Shown here: one piece after another, positions 17,193 through 25,988 of the stretch
How the letters are laid out: every line of letters starts with the position of its first letter
Numbering within the stretch: position 1 is the stretch's first letter
From: Sulfitobacter undariae
GTDB lineage: Bacteria > Pseudomonadota > Alphaproteobacteria > Rhodobacterales > Rhodobacteraceae
Length of the DNA: 64,000 nucleotides
Reading direction: 5' to 3'
Assembly (NCBI RefSeq): GCF_014196805.1
Contig: NZ_JACIEI010000003.1
Coordinates: forward strand, 310,001 to 374,000
Notes under the pieces: generated by a model
Seen by the model: only the letters and a program-made list of their open reading frames with translations
The model's database searches: none
What the model was told of the DNA's origin: nothing
Position numbers and translations under genes: made by a program

Positions 17193-18374
17193 TTATTTAG
17201 GTTGGGCATCGCCCGTATCGGCGGCCATACGGTCACGCAGCGCAGAGAGCTGGGCCAGCAGCGGCGCCATTTTGCGGGCTGTCGTGCTGTCAACTGAACG
17301 CAGGCGGCTTGCGTGGGCCAGCGTTGCCAATTCGGCTTGGATGTCCTGTTCGGCGGTCACCGTAGGCATACCGATATCACGTGGCTTTGCGGCTGCGGGG
17401 AGGGAAACGGGCTGTGGCTCCGGTTCCGCGATATCTGTCTGTTCAGGCTCTTCCGGCGCATCTGGCGTTGGTTCGGACAGCGCGGCGTGCACAGGCGATT
17501 CTGCGCGGGCAGGTGCGGTATCAGAGGTATCTGCAACAACTGCTGTATCTGTGCTGGGAATCTGGGTAATTGGATCGGGAAGTGGCAAATTAACAGGAGA
17601 GGCATCGCGTATTTCTGCGATCTCTTCGTCTGTCTCTTCCTGAGCTGGGTCTTCCAATGTTTCGGCATCTGAAGCGTCTGGAGCTTCGGAAATGTCATCG
17701 GCAGTGGATGCTTCGATTCGAATATTTTCTAGAGGTTCTTCAATAGAAGCAACTTCCGCAACTTCTTCATCTTTGTCTTCAGCTGCGGTCACAGGCGCAG
17801 CATGTTCAGGCTCGCTTGATGATTCCGCTTCAACGATAGGTGAAGTGCTTTCGGGCGCTTCGCAATGATCGTCTACATCAGTAGAGATTTCTTCCGCTGC
17901 ATTTGTATGCAGCTCCTCTTGAGGGCGCACTGGTTCTGCTTCGACGGGCAGGGGGGCAGTGGCGGATTCTGCTTCTGCTGGCTCCACGCTTTTGGCCACG
18001 GCTTTTGGTGCCTCAAACGGGAGAACTACAGAAACGGGTTCGGGTGCTGGCTGCGTAGCAGGGGTTGGTGCTTCAACCTCCTCATAGACATCACCATCCT
18101 CCAGCGGGGTCGACATGGCCGCAACATGGCTCATGCCTTCCTCGCGCAGGATTTTTTGCACACCTTTGATGGTGAACCCGTCTTCGTGAAGTAGTTTTTT
18201 GATGCCGCCCAACAGCAACATATCAGCTGGGCGATAATACCTGCGACCGCCCGCACGTTTGATCGGTTTTACTTGGGTGAATTTACTCTCCCAAAAGCGC
18301 AAAACATGCGCTTGGATGCCAAGCCAGTCGGCAACTTCAGAGATCGTGCGGAATGCGTCAGGCGATTTTGGCAT
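17193..18374 (-). CDS. MerR-family regulator with long acidic C-terminal tail
   Basis: The first 80 residues form a MerR-type DNA-binding domain: [22 protein letters not shown], then [22 protein letters not shown] and [14 protein letters not shown]. The remaining 300 or so residues are low-complexity, rich in Glu, Ala, Pro and Ser. They end in a conserved-looking helix ([15 protein letters not shown]). No metal-binding cysteine pattern or coiled-coil dimerisation helix typical of classic MerR sensors is obvious. It starts four bases after ihfA stops, so the two are co-transcribed. A MerR-like gene after ihfA is common in alphaproteobacteria; its regulon is not known. The tail may be an interaction or tethering region, which is inference. 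Confidence 0.85.
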   Translation of the reverse strand: MPKSPDAFRTISEVADWLGIQAHVLRFWESKFTQVKPIKRAGGRRYYRPADMLLLGGIKKLLHEDGFTIKGVQKILREEGMSHVAAMSTPLEDGDVYEEVEAPTPATQPAPEPVSVVLPFEAPKAVAKSVEPAEAESATAPLPVEAEPVRPQEELHTNAAEEISTDVDDHCEAPESTSPIVEAESSSEPEHAAPVTAAEDKDEEVAEVASIEEPLENIRIEASTADDISEAPDASDAETLEDPAQEETDEEIAEIRDASPVNLPLPDPITQIPSTDTAVVADTSDTAPARAESPVHAALSEPTPDAPEEPEQTDIAEPEPQPVSLPAAAKPRDIGMPTVTAEQDIQAELATLAHASRLRSVDSTTARKMAPLLAQLSALRDRMAADTGDAQPK

Positions 18375-18378
18375 TAAT

Positions 18379-18681
18379 TCAGGTCTTGTTTCCGTCCGCT
18401 ACGCGGTCTTTCATGAGATGGGACGGGCGGAATGTCAGTACGCGACGTGGATTGATCGGTACTTCTTCGCCCGTTTTCGGGTTGCGCCCGATACGTGCTG
18501 TCTTGTCGCGTACGGAAAACGTACCGAAAGAGGATATTTTTACCTGCTCGCCACGCACCAGCGCGTCGGACATTTCTTCTAAAACTGTTTCAACCAACTG
18601 TGCGCTTTCATTGCGCGACAATCCCACTTCGCGAAAAACAGCTTCGCTCAGATCCATGCGTGTTAGTGTGTTACTCGTCAT
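18379..18681 (-). CDS. ihfA: integration host factor subunit alpha
   Basis: This 100-residue HU/IHF-family protein shows the expected [20 protein letters not shown] helices, the [13 protein letters not shown] core, and the DNA-bending beta arm ending in [15 protein letters not shown], with the proline that intercalates [15 protein letters not shown] completes the fold. The length and sequence fit the alpha subunit, which pairs with IhfB to bend DNA sharply. The ATG at 18681 follows GGGGGA by six bases. It lies between fabH and the MerR-like gene, the normal place in this order of bacteria, where phenylalanyl-tRNA synthetase is not the neighbour. Confidence 0.96.
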   Translation of the reverse strand: MTSNTLTRMDLSEAVFREVGLSRNESAQLVETVLEEMSDALVRGEQVKISSFGTFSVRDKTARIGRNPKTGEEVPINPRRVLTFRPSHLMKDRVADGNKT

Positions 18682-18775
18682 AATAGTCCCCCGTTATTAC
18701 AGTGACATTGGCCAGCTTATGCGTTCAAGTCAACAACCTAGCAGCTTTTCTGCGTCCAGATGCGGTTCTACGCCT

Positions 18776-19747
18776 TTACCAGCGTAAAACGACAGCGCCC
18801 CACGCGAGGCCACCACCGATGGCTTCTGTGACCAGCAGGTCACCTTGTTTGATTTGGCCGCGTTGCACACCCACCGAAAGCGCAAGAGGAATGGAGGCGG
18901 CAGAGGTGTTGCCGTGATCCTGAACCGTGACAACAACTTTATCCATAGGTAGGCCCAGCTTTTTGGCGGTGCCCTGAATGATGCGGATGTTCGCTTGATG
19001 TGGGACAATCCAGTCCACATCATCACTGGAGACATTTGCGCGCTCCATGGCGGTGGTCGCGGTCTTGCTTAGTTTCTCTACCGCATGGCGGAACACTTGG
19101 TTGCCCTGCATGCGCAGATAGCCTGTAGCGCCCGTAGAGACACCGCCATCAACATACAGAAGGTCGCGGTGAGTGCCGTCTGAATTAAGATCGGTTGAAA
19201 GAATACCGCGGTCGTCAGATGTGCCAGCGCCTTCTTCGGCTTGCAGCAAAATAGCGCCTGCGCCATCGCCAAAAAGCACACAGGTGCTGCGATCGGTCCA
19301 GTCCATCAAGCGGCTAAAGGTTTCGGCCCCGATGACCAGCACGCGGTTGGCCTGACCTGACACAATCAACGCATTCGCATTGGCCAACGCAAAGACGAAA
19401 CCCGCACAAACTGCTTGAATATCAAAGGCAAAGCCTTTGGTCATGCCCAATTGGGACTGCACCATTGTAGCAGCAGAAGGGAACGTAAGATCGGCAGTTG
19501 AGGTGGCTACAATAACGGCGTCAACATCTTGTGCTGTCAGTCCAGCCATTTCCAGCGCGGAATTTGCCGCAGCGGTTGCCATTGAGGATGTGGTTTCGCC
19601 TTCACCTGCAAAATGACGGCGCTCAATCCCCGAGCGAGAACGGATCCATGCGTCGTCAGTCTCCAGAGTTGCTTCAAATTCGGCATTCTCGACGACTCGG
19701 GTCGGCAGGTAATGACCCACGCCCTTTACAACAGCACGCAAGGTCAT
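18776..19747 (-). CDS. fabH: 3-oxoacyl-[acyl-carrier-protein] synthase III
   Basis: This 323-residue thiolase-fold enzyme has a complete active-site triad: Cys in AVCAGFVFAL, His in WIVPHQANIRI, and Asn in DHGNTSAASIPLAL. The N-terminal VVKGVGHYLPTRVVENAEFE and RSRSGIERRHFA are typical of FabH. It condenses acetyl-CoA with malonyl-ACP to start type II fatty acid synthesis in the cytoplasm. Its ATG overlaps the plsX stop by four bases, so both are translated from the same message, linking phospholipid and fatty acid synthesis. The gap to ihfA is 94 bases and may hold a separate ihfA promoter. Confidence 0.97.
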   Translation of the reverse strand: MTLRAVVKGVGHYLPTRVVENAEFEATLETDDAWIRSRSGIERRHFAGEGETTSSMATAAANSALEMAGLTAQDVDAVIVATSTADLTFPSAATMVQSQLGMTKGFAFDIQAVCAGFVFALANANALIVSGQANRVLVIGAETFSRLMDWTDRSTCVLFGDGAGAILLQAEEGAGTSDDRGILSTDLNSDGTHRDLLYVDGGVSTGATGYLRMQGNQVFRHAVEKLSKTATTAMERANVSSDDVDWIVPHQANIRIIQGTAKKLGLPMDKVVVTVQDHGNTSAASIPLALSVGVQRGQIKQGDLLVTEAIGGGLAWGAVVLRW

Positions 19748-20820
19748 TCTTGGGGGGACTCCTCAGTTGGCAAAATGGCGGCGACGCGGGCCGCTAGTTT
19801 GTCGTTAAATCCGTTTTCTACCAATTGGGCCGCCAGCTTGATCGCGGCGGAAACACCTGTGGCATCGGCCGAGCCGTGGGATTTTACAACGGTTCCGTTC
19901 AACCCTAGAAACACGCCACCGTTAACGCGGCGCGGGTCGATCTTTTTCTGTAGGCGCATCAGCGATGTATAGGCCAAAAGAGAGGCCAGCTGTGACAGAA
20001 GAGAGTATTTAAATGCTTCTTTCAGGCGGCGGCCAATCAGGCTGGCTGTGCCTTCACCCGTCTTGATCGCGATGTTGCCGGTAAAGCCGTCAGTGACGAT
20101 GACATCGGCTTTGCTGCCTGAAATGTCGCCGCCTTCAACAAAGCCGACAAACTCAAACCCTGCTTTTTGCTCTTGTTTGCGAATCAGATCATAGGCTTCT
20201 TTAAGCTCGGTGCGGCCTTTGTGTTCTTCTGTGCCGACGTTCAGCAGGCCGATGCGCGGCGTATCTACGTTAAGGCCGTTACGTGCATAAGACGCGCCCA
20301 TCAATGCATACCGTAGCAGATCATCCGCATCAGCACGGATGTCCGCACCAACATCCAGCATGACGTTAAAGCCCTGAGCGTTGGAGGAGGGGTAGAGAAC
20401 CGCAATGGCAGGGCGGTTTACGCCTGGTAATTTGCGCAAGCGGATCATCGACAGCGCCATCAGCGCGCCTGTGTTGCCGCATGACACAGCGACGCTGGCC
20501 TCGCCACTTCGGACCGACTCAATAGCCGACCACATTGAGGTATCTTTGCCAGTTCGCACAACCTGACTGGGTTTGTCTTCCATTGTGACGATGCCTACGG
20601 CGTCGCGGATGGTTGTGCGTTCTGCTAAAATAGGGTGTTTGGACACAAGCGGGCTCAGCGTGGCCTCGGGGCCATGCAGAATAAACGCAATTTCATCGTT
20701 TGCTTTAGCCGAAATGAGGCAACCGGCAACCACTGCTGCCGGTCCCTGATCGCCCCCCATCGCATCAACCGATATGAAGGTACGTGCCTTCGCTGTATTC
20801 TGATCGGGCTGGGCCGTCAT
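19744..20820 (-). CDS. plsX: phosphate acyltransferase
   Basis: This 358-residue PlsX has the N-terminal ISVDAMGGDQGPAAVVAGC signature, AVSCGNTGALMALSMIRL in the active-site region, and VEGGDISGSKADVIVTDGFTGN. ADATGVSAAIKLAAQLV lies near the end. It makes acyl-phosphate from acyl-ACP for PlsY, the first step in phosphatidic acid synthesis, and is a peripheral membrane enzyme. The gene lies between rpmF (40 bases upstream) and fabH (4-base overlap), as in the widely conserved rpmF-plsX-fabH operon. Confidence 0.97.
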   Translation of the reverse strand: MTAQPDQNTAKARTFISVDAMGGDQGPAAVVAGCLISAKANDEIAFILHGPEATLSPLVSKHPILAERTTIRDAVGIVTMEDKPSQVVRTGKDTSMWSAIESVRSGEASVAVSCGNTGALMALSMIRLRKLPGVNRPAIAVLYPSSNAQGFNVMLDVGADIRADADDLLRYALMGASYARNGLNVDTPRIGLLNVGTEEHKGRTELKEAYDLIRKQEQKAGFEFVGFVEGGDISGSKADVIVTDGFTGNIAIKTGEGTASLIGRRLKEAFKYSLLSQLASLLAYTSLMRLQKKIDPRRVNGGVFLGLNGTVVKSHGSADATGVSAAIKLAAQLVENGFNDKLAARVAAILPTEESPQE

Positions 20821-20860
20821 TTGCTGCGAATGCCTTTAAATTGTTGTGGTTGGACGCAGC

Positions 20861-21067
20861 TTATGCTGCGTCGTCTTCCAGATCAATCTCGTCAACCTGT
20901 GCGACGATTTCTTTATCTGCATAGTGACCGCAAGATGCACATACGTGGTGCGGGCGCTTCAACTCGCCACAGTTTGTGCATTCATTCGGGTTCGCTGCAG
21001 TCAGCGAATCGTGTGAACGACGGTTGTTGCGACGGGACTTTGATACTTTATTCTGCTGGACAGCCAT
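20861..21067 (-). CDS. rpmF: 50S ribosomal protein L32
   Basis: This 68-residue protein has the L32 start [20 protein letters not shown] and a zinc-ribbon of four cysteines (C30 and C33 in ECTNCGE, C43 and C46 in VCASCGHY). The acidic C-terminus is longer than in E. coli, as usual in alphaproteobacteria. It is a component of the large ribosomal subunit. The gene heads rpmF-plsX-fabH. Its 204-base upstream gap to yceD may hold its own promoter. An inverted repeat, CAAGTG-5-CACTTG (21164-21180), lies in that gap but cannot be assigned a role. Confidence 0.97.
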   Translation of the reverse strand: MAVQQNKVSKSRRNNRRSHDSLTAANPNECTNCGELKRPHHVCASCGHYADKEIVAQVDEIDLEDDAA

Positions 21068-21271
21068 TTCGGGTGCCTTTGTATTCGGGGCCAGAATGCG
21101 CAGATCGGCTGCGGCAGGCCGTGTTTCGGGTCAACTCCCATACGGGTGTGTGGTGCGTTTAGGCAAGTGCTGCTCACTTGTCCAACGCTATTTAGCAAGA
21201 GGGCCGCAAAATACCGTCGAAATAGGTCATTGCAAGCCAGTTTTTGCCTTTCGGGGGCTGGAAAAGGGGAT

Positions 21272-21826
21272 TTACTCGTCTGAACCCTTCTCTAGCTGTT
21301 CTTTGAAAGCGGCTAATCCTGCAAAGGGGCGGGCCTCTTCGTCACTCATGGGCTTTTTACCCGGTTCTGTGACGCGAATAGTTGTGGTCTCACTATCGGC
21401 GAGACGCGGATATTCGGGGATCGCCAAAGCCAGTGCTTCTTCCATAACAATTGCAGGATCAATCCAGACTCCGAGTTGTTCAACACTGTCATCTTCAGGA
21501 ACTTCTGCTTCTGGAAGATCGATATCAACGTAATCACGCAGGAAGGTGCGTACTACATCTGTGTCGATCCGTGTGGTTACGGGCTCCAGCGTGACAACGC
21601 AGGGCTGGGTGACGGTGGCACCCAAGCGGCCTTTCAACTGCCAATCGCTGTCTCCCAGAGGCTTTAGACTGCCTTCAAAAGATAATTTCCGCAGGCCCGA
21701 TAGTTCCAATGCTTTGGCGATCTCAGCCAGCGCAGGGGCGTCAGGACGCAATGAAAACGGGGTCGGAGCCGTTTGGGAGAGGTTGGCGACGCGCAAACTT
21801 GTTGCGCTAGGAGGGGTAGGAGACAT
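21272..21826 (-). CDS. yceD: DUF177 (YceD) family protein
   Basis: This 184-residue protein matches YceD/DUF177: LRKLSFEGSLKPLGDSDWQLKGRLGATVTQPCVVTLEPV carries the conserved C-x-V/T-L-E-P segment, and an acidic central region is followed by DPAIVMEEALALAIPEYPR. In plants and bacteria members take part in 23S rRNA accumulation and processing. The gene commonly precedes rpmF, as here. I chose ATG 21826, since the 38 codons upstream overlap the divergent bamE start and are not family-like. It is the first gene of the minus-strand ribosomal/lipid operon. Confidence 0.88.
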   Translation of the reverse strand: MSPTPPSATSLRVANLSQTAPTPFSLRPDAPALAEIAKALELSGLRKLSFEGSLKPLGDSDWQLKGRLGATVTQPCVVTLEPVTTRIDTDVVRTFLRDYVDIDLPEAEVPEDDSVEQLGVWIDPAIVMEEALALAIPEYPRLADSETTTIRVTEPGKKPMSDEEARPFAGLAAFKEQLEKGSDE

Positions 21827-21914
21827 GAGCTTGTGCTTTCGTTTCTTGAACCATGTGGCGCATCTGGTGTATGCGAGATAGAAGCCAGACAGGTTAAGGG
21901 CAAGGGGCAGTACC

Positions 21915-22379
21915 ATGGGTATCTTCAACAACACAGGCATTACGCGGCGGGTACTGTTCGCAGCAGTGCTTCTGGGCAGTGTTTCCGCTTGCTCTCCACA
22001 ATACGCAAATCACGGGTATCTCCCGCCAGAAGAAGACCTCGATCAGATCGTGGTAGGGGTTGATACGCGGGACTCGGTGGCACAGAGCATCGGCACACCG
22101 TCTACAGCGGGTGTCGCCAATGACAGCGGATACTATTATGTGCGCAGCCGTCGCCGGACAGTTGGCGCATTGGCGCCAAAGGTGATCGAGCGTCAGGTGC
22201 TTGCCATCAGTTTCGACAGCGCAGGCGTGGTCAGCAATATTGAAAAATTCGGCATGGAGCGGGGCCAGGTTGTGCCGCTGTCACGGCGTGTGACCACAGC
22301 GGGCGTGCGTGATAACAGCTTCTTGCGCCAGTTGTTGGGTAACATCGGTCGCTTTAATCCGGCGGGACTGGGCGGCTGA
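21915..22379 (+). CDS. bamE: outer membrane assembly lipoprotein BamE (SmpA/OmlA)
   Basis: This 154-residue lipoprotein has a signal peptide ending in the lipobox GSVSAC, with C26 as the lipidated residue. The SmpA/OmlA domain follows: GYLPPEEDLDQIVVGVDTRDSVAQSIGTPS, then YYYVRSRRRTV and RQVLAISFDSAGVVSNIEKF. BamE is a lipoprotein subunit of the BAM complex that inserts beta-barrel proteins such as LptD (also in this window) into the outer membrane. It is divergent from yceD, a conserved alphaproteobacterial arrangement, and is followed 39 bases later by olsB. Confidence 0.93.
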   Translation: MGIFNNTGITRRVLFAAVLLGSVSACSPQYANHGYLPPEEDLDQIVVGVDTRDSVAQSIGTPSTAGVANDSGYYYVRSRRRTVGALAPKVIERQVLAISFDSAGVVSNIEKFGMERGQVVPLSRRVTTAGVRDNSFLRQLLGNIGRFNPAGLGG

Positions 22380-22418
22380 TTTTCGGCTTTGGCCTGATGA
22401 ACAGATGCGGAGAATGCA

Positions 22419-23144
22419 ATGACCCCGCTACGCAAAGGCAGATATATTGCACGCGCCGTGCAAGGACGCGCCGATATGGAGGCTGTCTTTGCATTGCGCG
22501 GCATATGTTTTGGCGATGCGGGTGGCATTGAAGATGCATTTGATGAAACTGCTGTTCATGGTCTGGTAGAAGAAGCAGCAGAAGGCGGCGCAGTTGTGGC
22601 GACCTTTCGGATGTCTGTTTCAAACGGTGCCCGAATTTCCCAAACCTATTGCGCGCAATATTATGATCTGACTGCCCTTGAAGGGTTTGAAGGCGCAATG
22701 CTGGAGCTTGGGCGATTCTGTATCCATCCGGCGCATCCCGATCCTGACATCCTGCGGATCGCTTGGGCTGCGTTGACGGCCCATGTGGACGCGCATGGGA
22801 TTGATCTGTTGTTTGGCTGCACTTCCTTCAAGGGCACAAACCCCGCACTCTACCTTGATGCGCTTTCTTTGTTAAAAGAGCGCCATCAAGCGCCTGAACG
22901 CTGGGCGCCAAAGGTCAAATCTGTTGATGTTTTTCCCTATGCGGAAACCGTGCTAACCAAGCCAGATATGAAAAAAGCCACTGCAACGCTGCCGCCATTG
23001 TTGCGCACTTATCTTTTGATGGGGGGCTGGGTCAGTGACCATGCGGTGATAGATTACACGCTAAATACGCTGCATGTCTTCACAGGGCTTGAGATCGGGG
23101 CGATTCCCCCTGCACGGAAAAAGCTGTTGCGTGCACTTGTCTGA
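22419..23144 (+). CDS. olsB: L-ornithine N(alpha)-acyltransferase (ornithine lipid synthesis)
   Basis: This 241-residue protein of the OlsB/hemolysin-like acyltransferase family carries the most conserved stretches: MLELGRFCIHPAHPDPDILR, then LFGCTSFKGTNPALYLDALS, and the tail PPLLRTYLLMGGWVSDHAV. OlsB transfers a 3-hydroxyacyl group from ACP to ornithine, giving lyso-ornithine lipid, which OlsA then acylates. It acts at the inner face of the cytoplasmic membrane. No olsA is next to it, although these genes are often adjacent in Rhodobacterales. The gene follows bamE in the same direction and precedes an ABC-F gene by 35 bases. The start at ATG 22419 is likely. Confidence 0.85.
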   Translation: MTPLRKGRYIARAVQGRADMEAVFALRGICFGDAGGIEDAFDETAVHGLVEEAAEGGAVVATFRMSVSNGARISQTYCAQYYDLTALEGFEGAMLELGRFCIHPAHPDPDILRIAWAALTAHVDAHGIDLLFGCTSFKGTNPALYLDALSLLKERHQAPERWAPKVKSVDVFPYAETVLTKPDMKKATATLPPLLRTYLLMGGWVSDHAVIDYTLNTLHVFTGLEIGAIPPARKKLLRALV

Positions 23145-23179
23145 TTGACGAATTCGCTGCGGCACAGTAGGCGAACGTT

Positions 23180-24988
23180 ATGGCACGTGCACCCCTTCTC
23201 CAAGTTTCCGATATCGCCCTCACTTTTGGCGGTGATCCTGTATTTGATGACCTGTCGCTGGTCGTCCAGAGTGGCGACCGTCTGGCGCTGGTCGGGCGAA
23301 ATGGCTCTGGTAAGTCCACATTGATGAAAGTCATGGCTGGCATTGTCGAAGCCGACAAAGGCGAGATTATCGCCGGTCCAGGCGTGAGCGTCGGATATAT
23401 GGAGCAAGACCCTGATTTGACGGGTTTTGAGACATTGGGCGATTTCGCTGCGCATGGTCTGGAACCGGGCGAGCTGTATAAGGTCGAACGCGCGGGCGAG
23501 GGCCTGAAATTTGATCCAGAACGCCCAGTAGCGACTGCTTCGGGCGGGGAACGTCGCCGCGCGGCGCTGGCACGTCTGATGGCGCTTGAGCCTGAATTGA
23601 TGCTGCTGGACGAACCCACCAACCACCTAGATATCGAAGCTATTGCATGGCTTGAGAACGAGCTGAAAACAACACGCGCGGCCTATGTGATCATCAGTCA
23701 CGACCGTGCATTCCTGAACGCATTGACCCGCGCCACCCTTTGGGTCGATCGCGGTGCAGTGCGCCGTCAAGAAATCGGTTTTCAAGGATTCGAAGCGTGG
23801 CGTGATACGATCTGGGAAGAAGAGGACATGCAGCGCCACAAGCTGAACCGCAAAATCAAAGCGGAAGCACGTTGGGCTGTTGAAGGTATTTCTGCGCGCC
23901 GCAAACGCAACCAAGGCCGCGTACGTGCTTTGCAAGATTTGCGCGCTGAGCGGGCAGGGCAGATCACCCGCCAAGGCACCGCTGCTATGGCGCTGGAAGC
24001 AGGGCCGAAATCGGGCCGCAAGGTCATGGAAGCCATTAACATCACCAAGGCCTTTGGTGAAAAAACGATTCTGCGTGATTTTTCTCTTACAGTGAACCGA
24101 GGGGACCGCATTGCGCTGGTCGGCCCGAACGGTGTGGGTAAAACCACGTTGTTGAACATGCTGATCGGCAAAGAACTGCCCGATACAGGCGAGGTCAAGA
24201 TCGGCACCAATCTGGCGGTTGCCCTGTTTGATCAGGCGCGTGCACAGTTGGACGGGGATATGACCCTGTGGGACAGCCTGACAGGTGATCCCGACATGCG
24301 AGTGAGTGGCAAAGCGGATCAAATTCTGGTGCGCGGTAATCCCAAACATGTTGTTGGCTACCTCAAGGAATTCTTGTTTGACGAAGCGCAAGCCCGTGCG
24401 CCTGTCCGCTCTCTTTCAGGGGGCGAAAAGGCGCGGTTGCTGCTGGCCAAACTGATGGCGCGTGAAAGCAACCTGTTGATTCTCGATGAACCGACCAACG
24501 ATCTGGATGTCGAAACACTTGATTTGATGCAAGAATTGCTAGGCAGCTATGACGGGACTGTCATTCTTGTCAGCCACGACCGTGACTTTCTGGACCGCGT
24601 TGCCGCGACAACAATCGCCATGGAAGGCGACGGACGTGCGACCGTCTATGCGGGCGGCTGGACCGATTACATCTCGCAGCGCGGGATGGAAGATTTTTCC
24701 GAAAGCGTTGTGAAGTCAAAATCATCCGCGCCGAAAGCACAGCAGAAATCACAAGCCAAAGGCGGGTTGAGCTTTACTGAAAAGCACCGCCTCGAGACCC
24801 TACCAGCCGAGATCGAGCGCATCACCGCAGAAATCGCCAAGCTGGAAGAGCTGCTGGGCGATCCTGCATTGTTCACAGAACAGCCTGCCAAATTCCAAAA
24901 AGCCAGCGATGCGTTGGTGCAACGGCATGGCAAACTGTCGGATGCAGAGGAAGAATGGCTGATGCTGGAAGAAAAAGCAGGTAGTTGA
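23180..24988 (+). CDS. ABC-F family ATPase, Uup-like
   Basis: This 602-residue soluble protein has two ABC ATPase domains. Domain 1: Walker A GRNGSGKST, signature ASGGERRRAALAR, Walker B LMLLDEPTNHLD. Domain 2: GPNGVGKTT, LSGGEKARLLLAK, LLILDEPTNDLD. No membrane segment is present, and a linker of about 80 charged residues lies between the domains. The C-terminal 80 residues form a charged coiled-coil region (LPAEIERITAEIAKLEELLG), as in Uup. ABC-F proteins act on the ribosome to relieve stalling or assembly problems. Uup is the closest match by layout; resistance-type ABC-F is less likely. A second ABC-F gene is at 60691-62553. Confidence 0.92.
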   Translation: MARAPLLQVSDIALTFGGDPVFDDLSLVVQSGDRLALVGRNGSGKSTLMKVMAGIVEADKGEIIAGPGVSVGYMEQDPDLTGFETLGDFAAHGLEPGELYKVERAGEGLKFDPERPVATASGGERRRAALARLMALEPELMLLDEPTNHLDIEAIAWLENELKTTRAAYVIISHDRAFLNALTRATLWVDRGAVRRQEIGFQGFEAWRDTIWEEEDMQRHKLNRKIKAEARWAVEGISARRKRNQGRVRALQDLRAERAGQITRQGTAAMALEAGPKSGRKVMEAINITKAFGEKTILRDFSLTVNRGDRIALVGPNGVGKTTLLNMLIGKELPDTGEVKIGTNLAVALFDQARAQLDGDMTLWDSLTGDPDMRVSGKADQILVRGNPKHVVGYLKEFLFDEAQARAPVRSLSGGEKARLLLAKLMARESNLLILDEPTNDLDVETLDLMQELLGSYDGTVILVSHDRDFLDRVAATTIAMEGDGRATVYAGGWTDYISQRGMEDFSESVVKSKSSAPKAQQKSQAKGGLSFTEKHRLETLPAEIERITAEIAKLEELLGDPALFTEQPAKFQKASDALVQRHGKLSDAEEEWLMLEEKAGS

Positions 24989-25109
24989 TTTTGGTCACCA
25001 ACCGGTAGCGGATGGTGAAACCTGCCCGAGCGACAGCCAATGTTTGAGAGCATTCAACGAGGGTTCGTTCATTGAACGTGCGCTTTTGGCCACTTCGATC
25101 CCAAGCTGT

Positions 25110-25634
25110 TCACATGAGGGCCGTTGGGTGGGTCCATATTTCGGCATTTGGCTCGTGGTCAGCGTGCGTACCATCTGTCTGTGCACCAAGACGTTTTGCA
25201 ACCGCTTGCGAGCGGTGATTTTCGGAATCAATGTAGCTAACCAATTGGGTAAAACCATGGGCTTGATAGGCCCAACTGCGCACGGCTTGCGCTGCTTCGG
25301 TTGCATATCCTTTGCCTTCAGCCCCTTCAAAAAGATGCCATGCCAACTCAACTTCGGGCCAATTTGAGTGCTTCAGCAGCCCTACACGACCAATAGGAAG
25401 GCTCAGTCCACGTTCAACAAGCGTAAAGAAACCAAATCCATGCCATTGCCAGTGACCGACCCCGATCAAGAAGCCAAACCAAGCTTGCTCTTTGCTGACA
25501 GTTTCTCCCTGAGCCTGCATTCTTGGCGAACTCGTCATAAATCTGGTAAGTTCGGGGAGGTCGCTGTGTATTGGTCCGCGTAAAGTTAGGCGTTCCGTTT
25601 CAAGGACCGGCGCGGATGTTAAGGGGGCGGTCAT
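25110..25634 (-). CDS. GNAT acetyltransferase, RimJ/RimL type
   Basis: This 174-residue protein starts LETERLTLRGPIHSDLPELTRFM, the usual entry of RimJ/RimL-type GNAT enzymes. It keeps PIGRVGLLKHSNWPEVELAWHL, then GKGYATEAAQAVRSWAYQAHGF as the acetyl-CoA binding segment, and YIDSENHRSQAVAKRLG before the end. Such enzymes acetylate amino groups of proteins, amino acids or small molecules; the target is unknown. I prefer ATG 25634, with GGAG about seven bases upstream, to an ATG four codons earlier. It converges on the ABC-F gene. The first 80 bases of the gap to the right hold no gene. Confidence 0.85.
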   Translation of the reverse strand: MTAPLTSAPVLETERLTLRGPIHSDLPELTRFMTSSPRMQAQGETVSKEQAWFGFLIGVGHWQWHGFGFFTLVERGLSLPIGRVGLLKHSNWPEVELAWHLFEGAEGKGYATEAAQAVRSWAYQAHGFTQLVSYIDSENHRSQAVAKRLGAQTDGTHADHEPNAEIWTHPTALM

Positions 25635-25988
25635 ATTGTGCTCCATCCGCTCATAACCTCATAGCTACCGCTCACCTAAAAGTTGAAAATTTTGCGCAGG
25701 GAAGCCCAACCGAGCAGTAAAGACAGGCCCGTCCTATTCGCATCAGGGTTCCAACTGTCCAGACATTGCGCCCGAAACTCTTCTTCCACATCGTAAGCCG
25801 CGCCTGCGTATTGTGTACCATTATAAAGCAACAGCACTCTCCTCGTTATAAATCTAGGAGAGGTAGACTGCCGAATTAAGGCGCAAATGGGGCAGTGACC
25901 TCATCTTGCTCTACAGTACGGGAAGAGGGGCAGCATTGTTGCGATTTTGCGACTAATTGATCTGCCATTTTTTCCGCATCAGTCAGAG
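25635..25988. other. gene-poor stretch with one possible small CDS
   Basis: This 354-base gap between two minus-strand genes holds one possible short frame (25676-25831) with a good ribosome-binding site. The remainder, 25845-25988, has no clear inverted repeat, terminator or promoter that I can defend. The frame stays open upstream of the small CDS to a stop at 25903-25901, but that part has no start with a suitable ribosome-binding site. Confidence 0.5.
25676..25831 (-). CDS. possible small protein with TTG start
   Basis: This frame of 51 codons starts at TTG 25831-25829 and ends at TAG 25678-25676. A GAGGAG (25844-25839) stands exactly seven bases before the TTG, a nearly ideal ribosome-binding site. 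The product would start MLYNGTQYAGAAYDVEEEF and end LRKIFNF. It is acidic in the middle, with a cysteine and two tryptophans, and has no signal peptide. An in-frame GTG two codons earlier is too close to the GAGGAG. I recognise no family. It could be a genuine short gene or a remnant of a longer one. No homology search was possible. Confidence 0.35.
   Translation of the reverse strand: MLYNGTQYAGAAYDVEEEFRAQCLDSWNPDANRTGLSLLLGWASLRKIFNF

Noticed and set aside
16931-17200. An open plus-strand frame with the peptide GLEPATFRPPDGRATRLRHSP
   Set aside because: It is antisense to tRNA-Pro; this peptide is a well-known artefact of translating tRNA genes in reverse.
24995-25351. A 118-codon frame overlapping the RimL-type GNAT gene on the same strand
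   Set aside because: It overlaps a frame with complete GNAT motifs and itself has no family features; its tail beyond the GNAT stop is only about 38 codons.
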